Source of the DNA: Actinomadura_C alba
GTDB taxonomy: Bacteria; Actinomycetota; Actinomycetes; Streptosporangiales; Streptosporangiaceae
Assembly: GCF_039530285.1 (NCBI RefSeq)
Contig: NZ_BAAAOK010000015.1
Location: 620,001 to 684,000 of the forward strand
Length of the DNA stretch: 64,000 nt
Direction of reading: 5' to 3'
Shown here piece after piece: positions 42,176 through 50,644 of this stretch. The notes below the pieces were generated by a model that ran no database searches, was not told the origin of the DNA, and saw nothing but the letters and a program-made list of their open reading frames with translations. Positions within the stretch are counted from its first letter, which is position 1. The number at the start of each line of letters is the position of its first letter. Made by a program: the position numbers and the translations under genes.

Positions 42176-43449
42176 CGATGAAGAGCGGACGCAGTGTCGC
42201 GATCACGGGCATCGGTGTCGTGGCGCCCGGCGGCGCCGGCACCAAGGCGTTCTGGGAGATGCTCACCGCGGGCCGGACCGCGACGCGCACCATCTCGTTG
42301 TTCGACCCGACCGGTTTCCGGTCGCGGATCGCCGCCGAGTGCGACTTCGACCCCGCGGCCGGCGGCCTGTCGCCGCAGGAGGTCCGCCGGATGGACCGTG
42401 CCGCCCAGCTCGCCGTCGTCGCGGCCGACGAAGCCATCGGCGACAGCGGCCTGGAGCGCGGCGCGCTGCGGCCGGATCGGATCGGGGTGAGCCTGGGCAG
42501 CGCGGTCGGTTGCACGATGGGCCTCGAGGAGGAATACATCGTTCTCAGCGACGGCGGCCGCCAATGGCTGGTCGACCACAACTACGGGGTTCCCCAGCTG
42601 TACGGCTACATGGTGCCCAGCACCTTGGCGGTGGAGGTGGCTTGGCGGGCCGGGGCAGAGGGGCCGGTGGCGTTGATCTCGACCGGCTGCACCTCCGGGC
42701 TCGACGCCGTCGCGCACGGCGCCCAGCTGATCGCCGCGGGGAACGCCGACGTCGTGATCGCCGGGGCAACGGACGCGCCGATCTCGCCGATCACCTCGGC
42801 CTGTTTCGACGCCATCAAGGCGACCTCGCCCAACAACGACGATCCCGCGCACGCCTCGCGGCCGTTCGACCGCGGCCGGGACGGGTTCGTACTGGGCGAG
42901 GGGGCGGCGGTCTTCGTCCTGGAGGGGCTGGGGGCGGCGCGTCGCCGGGACGCCCATGTCTATGCCGAGGTCGCCGGATTCGCCAGCCGGAGCAACGCGT
43001 ACCACATGACCGGCCTCAAGCCGGACGGCCGGGAGATGGCCGAGGCCATCACGGTGGCCATGCGCGGAGCCGGCATCGGACCCGATGCCATCGACTACAT
43101 CAACGCCCACGGGTCGGGGACCAAACAGAACGACCGGCATGAGACAGCGGCGTTCAAACGAAGCCTGGGCCAGAGGGCGTACGAGGTGCCGGTCAGCTCC
43201 ATCAAGTCGATGGTCGGGCACTCGCTGGGCGCGATCGGGTCGATCGAGGTGGCGGCCAGCGCGCTGGCGATCGAGCACAACGTGGTGCCGCCCACGGCGA
43301 ATCTGCACACCGCCGATCCCGAGTGCGACCTCGACTACGTCCCGCGGACCGCGCGCGACCACCGTACGGACGTGGTGCTGAGCGTGGGCAGCGGCTTCGG
43401 CGGATTTCAGACCGCGATGTTGCTCGCCCGGCCGGGCGAGGTCTCATGA
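42172..43449 (+). CDS. Ketosynthase alpha (KS) of the type II PKS
   Basis: 425 residues from GTG 42172; ATG 42178 also possible. It catalyses decarboxylative condensations with malonyl-ACP. Active-site Cys173 in VALISTGCTSGLDAV, with His in INAHGSGTKQND and His in SSIKSMVGHSLGAIGS, so the triad is complete. It forms the heterodimer with KS-beta, translationally coupled by ATGA. The location at the far end of the cluster, without an adjacent ACP, is atypical. Confidence 0.95.
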   Translation: MTMKSGRSVAITGIGVVAPGGAGTKAFWEMLTAGRTATRTISLFDPTGFRSRIAAECDFDPAAGGLSPQEVRRMDRAAQLAVVAADEAIGDSGLERGALRPDRIGVSLGSAVGCTMGLEEEYIVLSDGGRQWLVDHNYGVPQLYGYMVPSTLAVEVAWRAGAEGPVALISTGCTSGLDAVAHGAQLIAAGNADVVIAGATDAPISPITSACFDAIKATSPNNDDPAHASRPFDRGRDGFVLGEGAAVFVLEGLGAARRRDAHVYAEVAGFASRSNAYHMTGLKPDGREMAEAITVAMRGAGIGPDAIDYINAHGSGTKQNDRHETAAFKRSLGQRAYEVPVSSIKSMVGHSLGAIGSIEVAASALAIEHNVVPPTANLHTADPECDLDYVPRTARDHRTDVVLSVGSGFGGFQTAMLLARPGEVS

Positions 43450-44675
43450 GCGGGGCCGTGGTCACCGGCCTCGGCGCCGTCACACCGCATGGCCTCGGCA
43501 TTGAGGCGTACTGGCGGGCGACCCTCGCCGGACGTCGCGCTCTCCGCCCGATCACGCGCTTTGATCCGGCGTCCTACCCGGTCCGCCTGGCGGGAGAGGT
43601 TCCGGGCTTCAGCGCCGCCGATCACGTGCCGAGCCGCATCATCCCGCAGACCGACCGATGGACCCACCTCGGCTTGGCCGCCGCGGGGATGGCCCTCGAC
43701 GACGCCGAGATCGTGCCTGCGGCGCTGCCCGAGTACGAGCTCGCGGTGGTCACCGCCAGCTCGTCCGGCGGCACGGAATTCGGGCAGCGGGAGATGGTCA
43801 ACCTCTGGGGGCGGGGGCCGGAGTTCGTCGGGGCCTACCAGTCGATCGCGTGGTTCTATGCGGCGACGACCGGCCAGATCTCCATCCGGCACGGCCTTCG
43901 CGGCCCGTGCGGTGTGATCGCGACTGAGCAGGCGGGCGGCCTGGACGTGCTGGCGCAGGCGCGGCGGCTCTTGGGCGAGGGCACCCGGATGGTGGTGAGC
44001 GGCGGCACTGACGCCTCGTTGTGCCCGTATGGACTGGTCGCCCAGCTGGCCTCCGGGCGGCTGAGTCTCCGCGCCGACCCGGAGCGGGCGTATGTGCCGT
44101 TCGACGTGGAGGCCTGTGGCTATGTACCAGGAGAAGGCGGAGCGCTGCTGATCGTCGAGGCTGCGGACTCCGCGCGGCGTCGGGGCGCTCCCCGGATCTA
44201 CGGCGAGATCGCCGGACACGGCGCCACGTTCGACCCGGCGCCGGGCGCGGATCGCCCGCCAGGACTCCGGCGGGCCATCGAGAACGCGCTCGACGACGCC
44301 GATCTCGCGCCCGGGGAGGTGGACGTGGTCTTCGCCGACGCGGCGGGCGTACCGGAGCTGGACCGGGTCGAGGCCGATGCCCTGGCGGCGGTTTTCGGGC
44401 CGCGCGGAGTGCCGGTCTCCGCCCCCAAGACCATGACCGGGCGCCTGTACGCCGGAGGGGCCGCGCTCGACACCGCGGCAGCTCTGCTGTCGATCCGCGA
44501 TGGGGTGATCCCGCCGACCGTGGGCGTCCGCACCGTCGCGTTCGACGAGGTCGATCTGGTGCTCGACGAGCCCCGCTCGGCGACGGTGCGTCATGCGCTC
44601 GTCGTCGCCCGGGGCTTCGGCGGCTTCAATTCGGCGCTGGTGGTTCGGCGGGAGACCTCGGGAACGCGCCTCTGA
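43446..44675 (+). CDS. Ketosynthase beta / chain length factor (CLF)
   Basis: 409 residues from ATG 43446. The catalytic Cys is replaced by Gln162 in VIATEQAGGLDVL, the CLF hallmark (decarboxylating Gln). Residues lining the chain-length gate, taken by alignment with the actinorhodin CLF from memory, are Thr110, Gly113 and Met117 (in GGTEFGQREMVNLW) instead of bulky Phe/Thr/Phe. This resembles decaketide (tetracenomycin-type) or longer enzymes. It ends 27 bp before the convergent antiporter gene. Confidence 0.95.
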   Translation: MSGAVVTGLGAVTPHGLGIEAYWRATLAGRRALRPITRFDPASYPVRLAGEVPGFSAADHVPSRIIPQTDRWTHLGLAAAGMALDDAEIVPAALPEYELAVVTASSSGGTEFGQREMVNLWGRGPEFVGAYQSIAWFYAATTGQISIRHGLRGPCGVIATEQAGGLDVLAQARRLLGEGTRMVVSGGTDASLCPYGLVAQLASGRLSLRADPERAYVPFDVEACGYVPGEGGALLIVEAADSARRRGAPRIYGEIAGHGATFDPAPGADRPPGLRRAIENALDDADLAPGEVDVVFADAAGVPELDRVEADALAAVFGPRGVPVSAPKTMTGRLYAGGAALDTAAALLSIRDGVIPPTVGVRTVAFDEVDLVLDEPRSATVRHALVVARGFGGFNSALVVRRETSGTRL

Positions 44676-44702
44676 CAGGCCCGGGTCTCCCGCCGCATTG
44701 CC

Positions 44703-46034
44703 TCAGGCCGCGGGGGCGTGGACGACTTCACGTTCCTGTGGCTCTGGGGTGCGTTGCCGCTCCTCGAGCCGCTTGGGCAGGGCCAGCGAGTAGAGCGGCA
44801 TCGCCGCCGCTGTCGTGATCACGGCCACCAGGACCAGCATCGCGAAGAGCTCCTGGGTGATCATCCCCTGCGAGAGACCGATGTTGATGAAGATGAGGAT
44901 CATCAGTCCGCGCGCGTTCATCAAGGCGCCCACCGCGTACGACTCCCGCCGGCCGAACCCGAGGCCGCGCATGGCGAACGAACAGCCGAAATACTTACCG
45001 ACGAACGCGGCGGCGAGGATCAGCAGGAACGCCAGGAACATCGTGGCGCCACCCAGGCCGCCCAGTTGGGTGTTGAGCCCGGAGAAGGTGAAGAACATGG
45101 GCAGCAGGAGGACGGAGACGAGGCTCATCATGCGGTCGAGCACCAGCCGCTGGAAGGCCGCGTCCCGTGGCATGGCCAGCCCGGCGATGAAGCCTCCGAA
45201 GACCGCGTAGATACCGATCCAGTCGGTCATCCAACCCGCGATGAGCGGCACCAGCACCACCACGTACATGTGCCCGATCTGCACGTCACCGGTGCGGGTG
45301 ACCGCACGGCCGAGGGGGCGCAGGAGCCTGCGCACCACGAGCAGCATCACGGCGGCGAACGCCACTGACAGCCCGATCGTGCGCATCGCGCTGCCGGTAC
45401 CGGTGCCGAGGTGAAGTGCGCTCAGCACGGCCAGCAGACACCAGGCCGCCGCGTCGTCGATCGAGGCCGCCAGGAGGGACAGCCGTCCCAGTGGCGAGTT
45501 CTGCAGGCCGCGCTCATAGAGAATCCGCGCGAGCATGGGGAAGGCCGTCAGGGACAACGCGCCGCCGAGGAACGCCGCGAACAGCCAGCGGTCGACGTCG
45601 GGGCGCGACAGCGTGCTCCACAGGACCAGGCCGGTTCCGCCGCCGAGAATCAGCGCCGGGAAGATGCCCGATATCGCCAGCACGAGAGGCCGGCGCAACC
45701 CGGCCTTCTCGCCCGGCCGGGAGCCGTGGTCGAGGCCCGCGCCGACCAGGAACATGTACAGCGTGAGACCGATGGTGCTGAGCACGTAGAGGACCGGTTT
45801 GACCTCAGGCGGAAAGATGTTCGCCTGAACGCCGGGGAAGAGCCAGCCGAACAGGGTCGGGCCGAGCAGCACGCCGGCCACCATCTCGCCGAGGACGCGC
45901 GGCTGCCACAACATGAGTGCCAGCCGGCCGCACAGACCCGACGTGATCAGGATGACGACCATGGCCGGGAAGACCTTGAGGATCAGTTCGAGGTTCTTGT
46001 CGGTGGCGGCGACCGCGAGTGATTGGGCGTTCAT
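44703..46034 (-). CDS. Cation/proton antiporter (CPA2, KefB/NapA-like)
   Basis: 443 residues from the ATG ending at 46034; the upstream in-frame extension is hydrophilic and atypical. About 12 hydrophobic helices. Typical pieces are LGEMVAGVLLGPTLFGWLFPG, LYMFLVGAGLDHG, SIDDAAAWCLLAVLSAL (paired acidic residues of the ion site) and FFTFSGLNTQLGGLGG. Aromatic polyketide clusters often carry such an antiporter at their edge, where it may aid export or ion homeostasis. No KTN/TrkA domain is attached. Confidence 0.9.
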   Translation of the reverse strand: MNAQSLAVAATDKNLELILKVFPAMVVILITSGLCGRLALMLWQPRVLGEMVAGVLLGPTLFGWLFPGVQANIFPPEVKPVLYVLSTIGLTLYMFLVGAGLDHGSRPGEKAGLRRPLVLAISGIFPALILGGGTGLVLWSTLSRPDVDRWLFAAFLGGALSLTAFPMLARILYERGLQNSPLGRLSLLAASIDDAAAWCLLAVLSALHLGTGTGSAMRTIGLSVAFAAVMLLVVRRLLRPLGRAVTRTGDVQIGHMYVVVLVPLIAGWMTDWIGIYAVFGGFIAGLAMPRDAAFQRLVLDRMMSLVSVLLLPMFFTFSGLNTQLGGLGGATMFLAFLLILAAAFVGKYFGCSFAMRGLGFGRRESYAVGALMNARGLMILIFINIGLSQGMITQELFAMLVLVAVITTAAAMPLYSLALPKRLEERQRTPEPQEREVVHAPAA

Positions 46035-46252
46035 CGAACCTCCGTTGATGCCCGGAAAATATTTCCGGGGCCGATCCTCTGGCGAATTGTTAGTGGCCCG
46101 CTCGCGGCTCGCTCGAGCCGGTGACACGAGCGCTCGAAGGCGGCGAGAGCAACGGCACCGCTTTATTGACAATTTTTCAGTCAAGGTTCGAAAAGGCTTA
46201 CTATCGGCCGTCATAAACATGTATATCTAGCCCCGGCTTTTAGGAAGGCGAC

Positions 46253-47323
46253 ATGAGGTTCCGACGCCACCCTCGATCTCGGCTCCTTCTCGTCACAACC
46301 GCCGTGCTCCTCACGACGCTCGCCGTCCCCCCGGTACGAGCAGACGCACCCCGCTCCGCAGCGGTGTCCGGTCCGGCAGCGATGTCCGGTCCCGCCGGGG
46401 AGGCCGTCGCCGGCCTGCGGCCCGGCATGCGGCTTCCGAGCGGTGCCCGCCTTTCTGAGGTTCGGCGTGTCGGCCACCGCACCATTGACGTGACCCTCGA
46501 CTCTCCGGCGCTCGGCACTGCCGGCCACGCGCGAATCCTGCTTCCGCCGAACTTCGCGGCGTGGCGCACCAGGCGCTGGCCGACTCTCTACCTGCTCCAC
46601 GGATGTTGCGAGCCGATCCCCGGCTGGACCGAGTGGACCGTTCACACCGATGTCGAGCGGCAGACCGCTCGCTACGACGCCCTCGTCGTCATGCCCGACG
46701 GCGGTACCCATGGCTTCTACAGCGACTGGTGGAACGGAGGGCGCCACGGGGCACCCGCTTGGGAGAGATTTCACCTGACCGAGCTCCGGCAGCTGGTCGA
46801 ACTCGGGCTCCGGGGCGGCCCTCAACGGGCCATCGCAGGATTGTCCATGGGCGGGTTCGGGGCACTGTCCTATGCGGCTCGGCATCCCGGGGCCTTCCGC
46901 GCCGTCGCGTCGTTCAGCGGGCTGGCCGACTCGGTCTCCGGGGCTCAGAACGTTCTCGCGGTACTCGAGGCGTTCGGAGCGGATCCCACTGCGCTCTGGG
47001 GAGATCCGGTCGCCCAGGCGCGCATCTGGCGCAGGCACAACCCGTACGACCTGGCCGCCCGGTTGCGTTCCACTCCGCTCTACATCTCGGCTGGGAACGG
47101 GACGCCTGGCCCGCTAGACCCGCCGGGCCAGGAGGCTGACCCGCTGGAGTCCTGGATCGACCCGATGAACCGGCGATTCGTCGATCAAGCCCGTGCCCAT
47201 GGTGTGCGGGTGACCGCGAACCTCTACGGCCCGGGCACTCACACCTGGCCTTACTGGGAACGCGAGCTCCGCCGGAGCCTGCCGATGCTCATGGGCGCGG
47301 TCGGAGCGCACCGGGCCGGATGA
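46253..47323 (+). CDS. Secreted alpha/beta-hydrolase (esterase, antigen-85/esterase D type)
   Basis: 356 residues. A basic start and hydrophobic core (RFRRHPRSRLLLVTTAVLLTTLAVPPVRA) form a cleavable signal peptide. The mature part has WPTLYLLHGCC (oxyanion side), the nucleophile in IAGLSMGGFGALSYAA, and a late His in GPGTHTWPYWERELR. It is related to tributyrin-esterase/antigen 85-like proteins. It could hydrolyse an ester outside the cell, for example activating or inactivating an exported product. CATGTATA (46218-46225) lies in its A/T-rich promoter. Confidence 0.88.
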   Translation: MRFRRHPRSRLLLVTTAVLLTTLAVPPVRADAPRSAAVSGPAAMSGPAGEAVAGLRPGMRLPSGARLSEVRRVGHRTIDVTLDSPALGTAGHARILLPPNFAAWRTRRWPTLYLLHGCCEPIPGWTEWTVHTDVERQTARYDALVVMPDGGTHGFYSDWWNGGRHGAPAWERFHLTELRQLVELGLRGGPQRAIAGLSMGGFGALSYAARHPGAFRAVASFSGLADSVSGAQNVLAVLEAFGADPTALWGDPVAQARIWRRHNPYDLAARLRSTPLYISAGNGTPGPLDPPGQEADPLESWIDPMNRRFVDQARAHGVRVTANLYGPGTHTWPYWERELRRSLPMLMGAVGAHRAG

Positions 47324-47429
47324 CGATGGGCCGCGCATTCGGCCCTCAGCGCGGCACCAGCCTTGCTTGAGCGCCTCATCAGACAGTACCGCCGGGCGTC
47401 CCGGTCGCTTCAGGCGGACGGAGCCGAGT

Positions 47430-47448
47430 GCGCGCCCGCGGGGCGCGC
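47430..47448 (+). other. Short perfect hairpin just upstream of the haloperoxidase-like gene
   Basis: gcgcgccc (47430-47437) and gggcgcgc (47441-47448) pair around a three-base loop, six bases before the AGAAGGG ribosome site. In the mRNA it would lie next to the ribosome-binding site and could modulate translation; it may simply reflect GC richness. Confidence 0.4.
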
Positions 47449-47468
47449 CGAGAGAAGGGTAGTGACCC

Positions 47469-48974
47469 ATGACCACTCCAAGGAGACCGCGGCGGATGGC
47501 GTTGTGCTCCGCCGTGCTCATCGGCGCGACCGTGGCGGTCGCGCCGATGACGGCTCACCTGAACCGGCCGGCCGCGGCTGCCGCCGCCTTCGACTTCGAC
47601 AAGGGCAACGCCGTGACCGGCCTGCTCTGGGTCCGGGTGGGCAACGTCATCAAGACGATCGTGTCACCCAGGGGCAACGACGCCACGCTCGTGTTCCGCA
47701 TCGCGGCGCTCTCAGCGACCGCGCAGTTCGACGCGATCGCTCCGTATCACCCCACGGCCGTCGGGATCTACTCCGACCTCGGCCGCAGGCCGGCGAGCGA
47801 GGCGGCCACCAACCGGAACAAGAACATCGCGATCCTGTATGCCTCCTACCGGGTCTACAGCAGTCTCGTACCGCAGGCCTCCGCGGAGTGGCGCGCGCTC
47901 TTGACCGACGTCGGGCTCGACCCGGACGACGACCAGGAGAACACCGACACGCCCATCGGCATCGGAAACCGCGCGGGCAAGGCCGTCATCGCGGCGCGTG
48001 CGCACGACGGAATGAACCAGCTGGGCGACGAGGGCGGTCGTAAGTACAACCGCCAGCCGTATTCCGACTACGTCGGATATCGGCCGGTGAACACCGCCTA
48101 CCGGCTCGAGCACCCGTCACGTTGGCAGCCCGCGACCGTGACCAAAGGCAACGGCATCTTCACGGTGCAGCAGTTCGTGACCCCGCAGATGGGCGTCACC
48201 AAGCCGTTCTCCTACGCCGACGTCAAGGATTTCCCGGTGCCGCCGCCCCACAACAGCGATGCTCGTAACCAGAAGGGCTACAAGCAGCAGGTGGACGAGA
48301 TCCTGGCGACGTCGGCGGGCCTCACCGACAAGCAGAAGATGATCGCGGAGTTCTTCGACGACAAGTTCCGGGGCATCGGGTTCTCCAGCGGAAACATCGC
48401 CGTCAACAAGGGCGTGAGCCTGGATCGGTTCATCGAGCACACGGCCGCGGCCGACATCGCCGGTTTCGACGCCCTCATCGCGGCCTGGGCCGCCAAGGTC
48501 AAGTACGACGCCGTGCGGCCGTGGAGCGCGGTCCGCCATGTCTACGGTGGCAAGCGCGTGACCGCCTGGGGCGGGCCGGGCAAGGGCACCGTCCGTGACC
48601 TGCCGGCCGACCAATGGCAGAACTACCTCGACGTTCCGGACCACTCGGAGTACCCGTCCGGGTCGACCTCCGTGTGCGCCGCCGTGGCGCAGTCGGGACG
48701 GCGCACCTTCGGGACCGACGAGATCACGCTCTCGTTCCGCTTCGCCAAGGGCGCCTCCTTCGTCGAGCCGGGCATCACACCGGCCGCCGACACGACGTTG
48801 AGCTGGACGACCTGGAGCGACTGGATGCGTGACTGCGGTCTCAGCAGGCTGTACGGCGGCGTGCATTTCAAGTCGGCCATCGCGGCTTCGAGCGAGCTCG
48901 GCCCCAAGATCGGCGACCGGGCCTATGAACTGGTACGCCGTCATGTCGAAGGAAGGACCGGCCCGGAGAGCTGA
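47469..48974 (+). CDS. Secreted vanadium-dependent haloperoxidase-like (PAP2 superfamily) protein
   Basis: 501 residues with AGAAGGG upstream. The N-terminus (TPRRPRRMALCSAVLIGATVAVAP) looks like a signal peptide with paired arginines. Vanadate-pocket elements are recognisable: Lys345 and Arg350 in KYDAVRPWS, the Ser loop EYPSGSTSV (397-400), Arg460 and His466 in SRLYGGVHF. The canonical SGH reads SGS here (Ser399), so the usual acid/base His is missing. Streptomyces relatives halogenate or rearrange meroterpenoids (NapH1/NapH3 in napyradiomycin). Its 3' end overlaps convergent cydC by 34 bp. The 16095-16290 relic is its decayed homologue. Confidence 0.85.
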   Translation: MTTPRRPRRMALCSAVLIGATVAVAPMTAHLNRPAAAAAAFDFDKGNAVTGLLWVRVGNVIKTIVSPRGNDATLVFRIAALSATAQFDAIAPYHPTAVGIYSDLGRRPASEAATNRNKNIAILYASYRVYSSLVPQASAEWRALLTDVGLDPDDDQENTDTPIGIGNRAGKAVIAARAHDGMNQLGDEGGRKYNRQPYSDYVGYRPVNTAYRLEHPSRWQPATVTKGNGIFTVQQFVTPQMGVTKPFSYADVKDFPVPPPHNSDARNQKGYKQQVDEILATSAGLTDKQKMIAEFFDDKFRGIGFSSGNIAVNKGVSLDRFIEHTAAADIAGFDALIAAWAAKVKYDAVRPWSAVRHVYGGKRVTAWGGPGKGTVRDLPADQWQNYLDVPDHSEYPSGSTSVCAAVAQSGRRTFGTDEITLSFRFAKGASFVEPGITPAADTTLSWTTWSDWMRDCGLSRLYGGVHFKSAIAASSELGPKIGDRAYELVRRHVEGRTGPES

Positions 48975-50644
48975 CGGCTCTCGCCACAGTCGTGCAACTG
49001 CACGCGACCACGGGCCATGATGACGATGTCGTCGAACAGGTCCAGTGCGTCCTCCCGGTGGGTGACCACCACCGTCGACCGGCCATGCCGTGCTCGCAGC
49101 ACGTCGGCGAGCACCGCACGGCCGGTCTCGGCGTCCAAGGCTTCGGTGGGCTCGTCCAGGAGCAGGACCTCCGGATCGGCCAACAGCGCACGGGCCAGAA
49201 GCAACCGCTGTCGCTGCCCGCCGGACATGTCCCGCCCGCCTTCCCCTACCGGACAGTCAAGGCCCCCAGGCAGGCCGCCGAGCCATTCGTTCAGACGGAC
49301 CTGCTCGAGCACGCGGTGAAGCTCGGCATCCTCGGCCTGCGGTTTGGCCATCAGGAGGTTGGCCCGGACGGTGGTGTTGAAGAGATGTGCATCCTGATAC
49401 ATGCCTCGCGCCGGCCTGAGCGAAGCCACGCCCTTGGTCGGGGGAACGAGGCCGGCGATGACGGCCAAGAGTGTTGACTTCCCTGCGCCGCTCTGGCCGA
49501 GGATGGCGACCGACCGGTCAGGAGCAAGATCCAGGTCGACCTCGTCCAGCGCCTCTGCCTTGCCGTAGCAGACGCTGACTCCGCGAAGAGCGATTCGTCC
49601 CGGCACCGTCGAAGCGGACATCTGAGCGGCAGGGAGACCGGGAGACGGCGCACTCAGCACCGACCGCACCCGCGCCAGAGCCGGTCGTAGCTCGATGTAG
49701 AGCTGCGCGGCCGCCGATATGGGCAGCATCGCCTCGAGTGCGACGAGCGTGGTGAGCACCAGCACCGCACAGAGCACCGGGCCTGCCGTGGCCGAAACCG
49801 ATGCCACGCCGATCGCTGTCAGCCCCTGAACCGCCATTCCCGCGGCGACGGCCACGGCGGAGACTCCGCCGCTCACCCGTTCAAGTCGGGCCAGCCGGTG
49901 GACCTGGTGTTCGGCCGCGGCCACGGCGCGGTCCAGCGCGCCGAACGCCATCAGGTCGGCGTGGCCGTCGGAGAGATCCAGGACGCGGAGCGCCAGATCC
50001 GCCCGGGCGGCAGAGACCCGGGCCCCCAACCGGCGCGCGGCGACAGCCGACATCATCGGAATGACCGCACCGATGAGAAGCGCTCCTCCGGCCAGCATCG
50101 CGCCGGCGGCGGGGTGCAGCAAGGTGCAGAAGACGGTGGCCGCGATTCCCATGAAAGCGGACACGACCGCGGGGAGGAGGCAGCGCAGACGCATGTCCTG
50201 TGCCGCGTCCAGGTCGGCGACCATGTGCGTGAGCGCCTCCCCGTCGCGCGGCCGCGTTGGCGGCTCAGCACCGGCAGGCCCCGCACCGGCCGCTGCAGGG
50301 CCGGCCGCTGCAGGGCCGGCCGCTGCAGGGCCGGCCGCTGCAGGGCCGGTCGATATGGGGCCTTGGGCCAGGGCGCGGAACAGCAGGACGCGCAACCCTG
50401 CGATGCGGCCGAGCGCCGCGTCGTGACCCGCGAGGCGTTCCAGATAGGCGAACAGCCCCCGGGCGGTGGCGAACGCGCGTACGCCCACGATGGCCAGTCC
50501 CAGTGCGGAGAGCGGCGGCTGCTCGGCGGCACGAGCGATCAGCCAGGCGGCCGAGGCCGTCAACCCCAGCCCGCAGAGCTGGGCAGCGGAACCCGCGATG
50601 ACCGCGAGCGCGGTCATGAGGGCGCCGCTTCGGGAAGCGGTCAT
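48941..50644 (-). CDS. cydC: ABC transporter, CydC half (cytochrome bd assembly)
   Basis: 567 residues. N-terminal six-helix domain and C-terminal ATPase with Walker A ILGQSGAGKSTLLAV, signature DMSGGQRQRLLLARALL and Walker B VLLLDEPTEALD. With CydD it forms the heterodimer that moves thiols/heme and is required for bd oxidase maturation. An Ala-Pro-Gly repeat insert (residues ~98-125) comes from a 15-bp tandem repeat in the DNA and lies in a predicted cytoplasmic loop. Coupled to cydD by ATGA. Confidence 0.9.
   Translation of the reverse strand: MTASRSGALMTALAVIAGSAAQLCGLGLTASAAWLIARAAEQPPLSALGLAIVGVRAFATARGLFAYLERLAGHDAALGRIAGLRVLLFRALAQGPISTGPAAAGPAAAGPAAAGPAAAGAGPAGAEPPTRPRDGEALTHMVADLDAAQDMRLRCLLPAVVSAFMGIAATVFCTLLHPAAGAMLAGGALLIGAVIPMMSAVAARRLGARVSAARADLALRVLDLSDGHADLMAFGALDRAVAAAEHQVHRLARLERVSGGVSAVAVAAGMAVQGLTAIGVASVSATAGPVLCAVLVLTTLVALEAMLPISAAAQLYIELRPALARVRSVLSAPSPGLPAAQMSASTVPGRIALRGVSVCYGKAEALDEVDLDLAPDRSVAILGQSGAGKSTLLAVIAGLVPPTKGVASLRPARGMYQDAHLFNTTVRANLLMAKPQAEDAELHRVLEQVRLNEWLGGLPGGLDCPVGEGGRDMSGGQRQRLLLARALLADPEVLLLDEPTEALDAETGRAVLADVLRARHGRSTVVVTHREDALDLFDDIVIMARGRVQLHDCGESRQLSGPVLPST
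50286..50345 (-). repeat. Four perfect 15-bp tandem repeats inside cydC
   Basis: The unit ccggccgctgcaggg occurs four times without change, followed by a diverged fifth. It encodes repeating GPAAA on the minus strand. Being in frame and multiple of three, copy-number change would not break the gene; likely a variable microsatellite. Confidence 0.9.

Noticed and set aside
50286..50345. Tandem repeats considered as a CRISPR array or integration hot spot
   Set aside because: Units are only 15 bp, directly abutting without spacers, and lie in frame within cydC.
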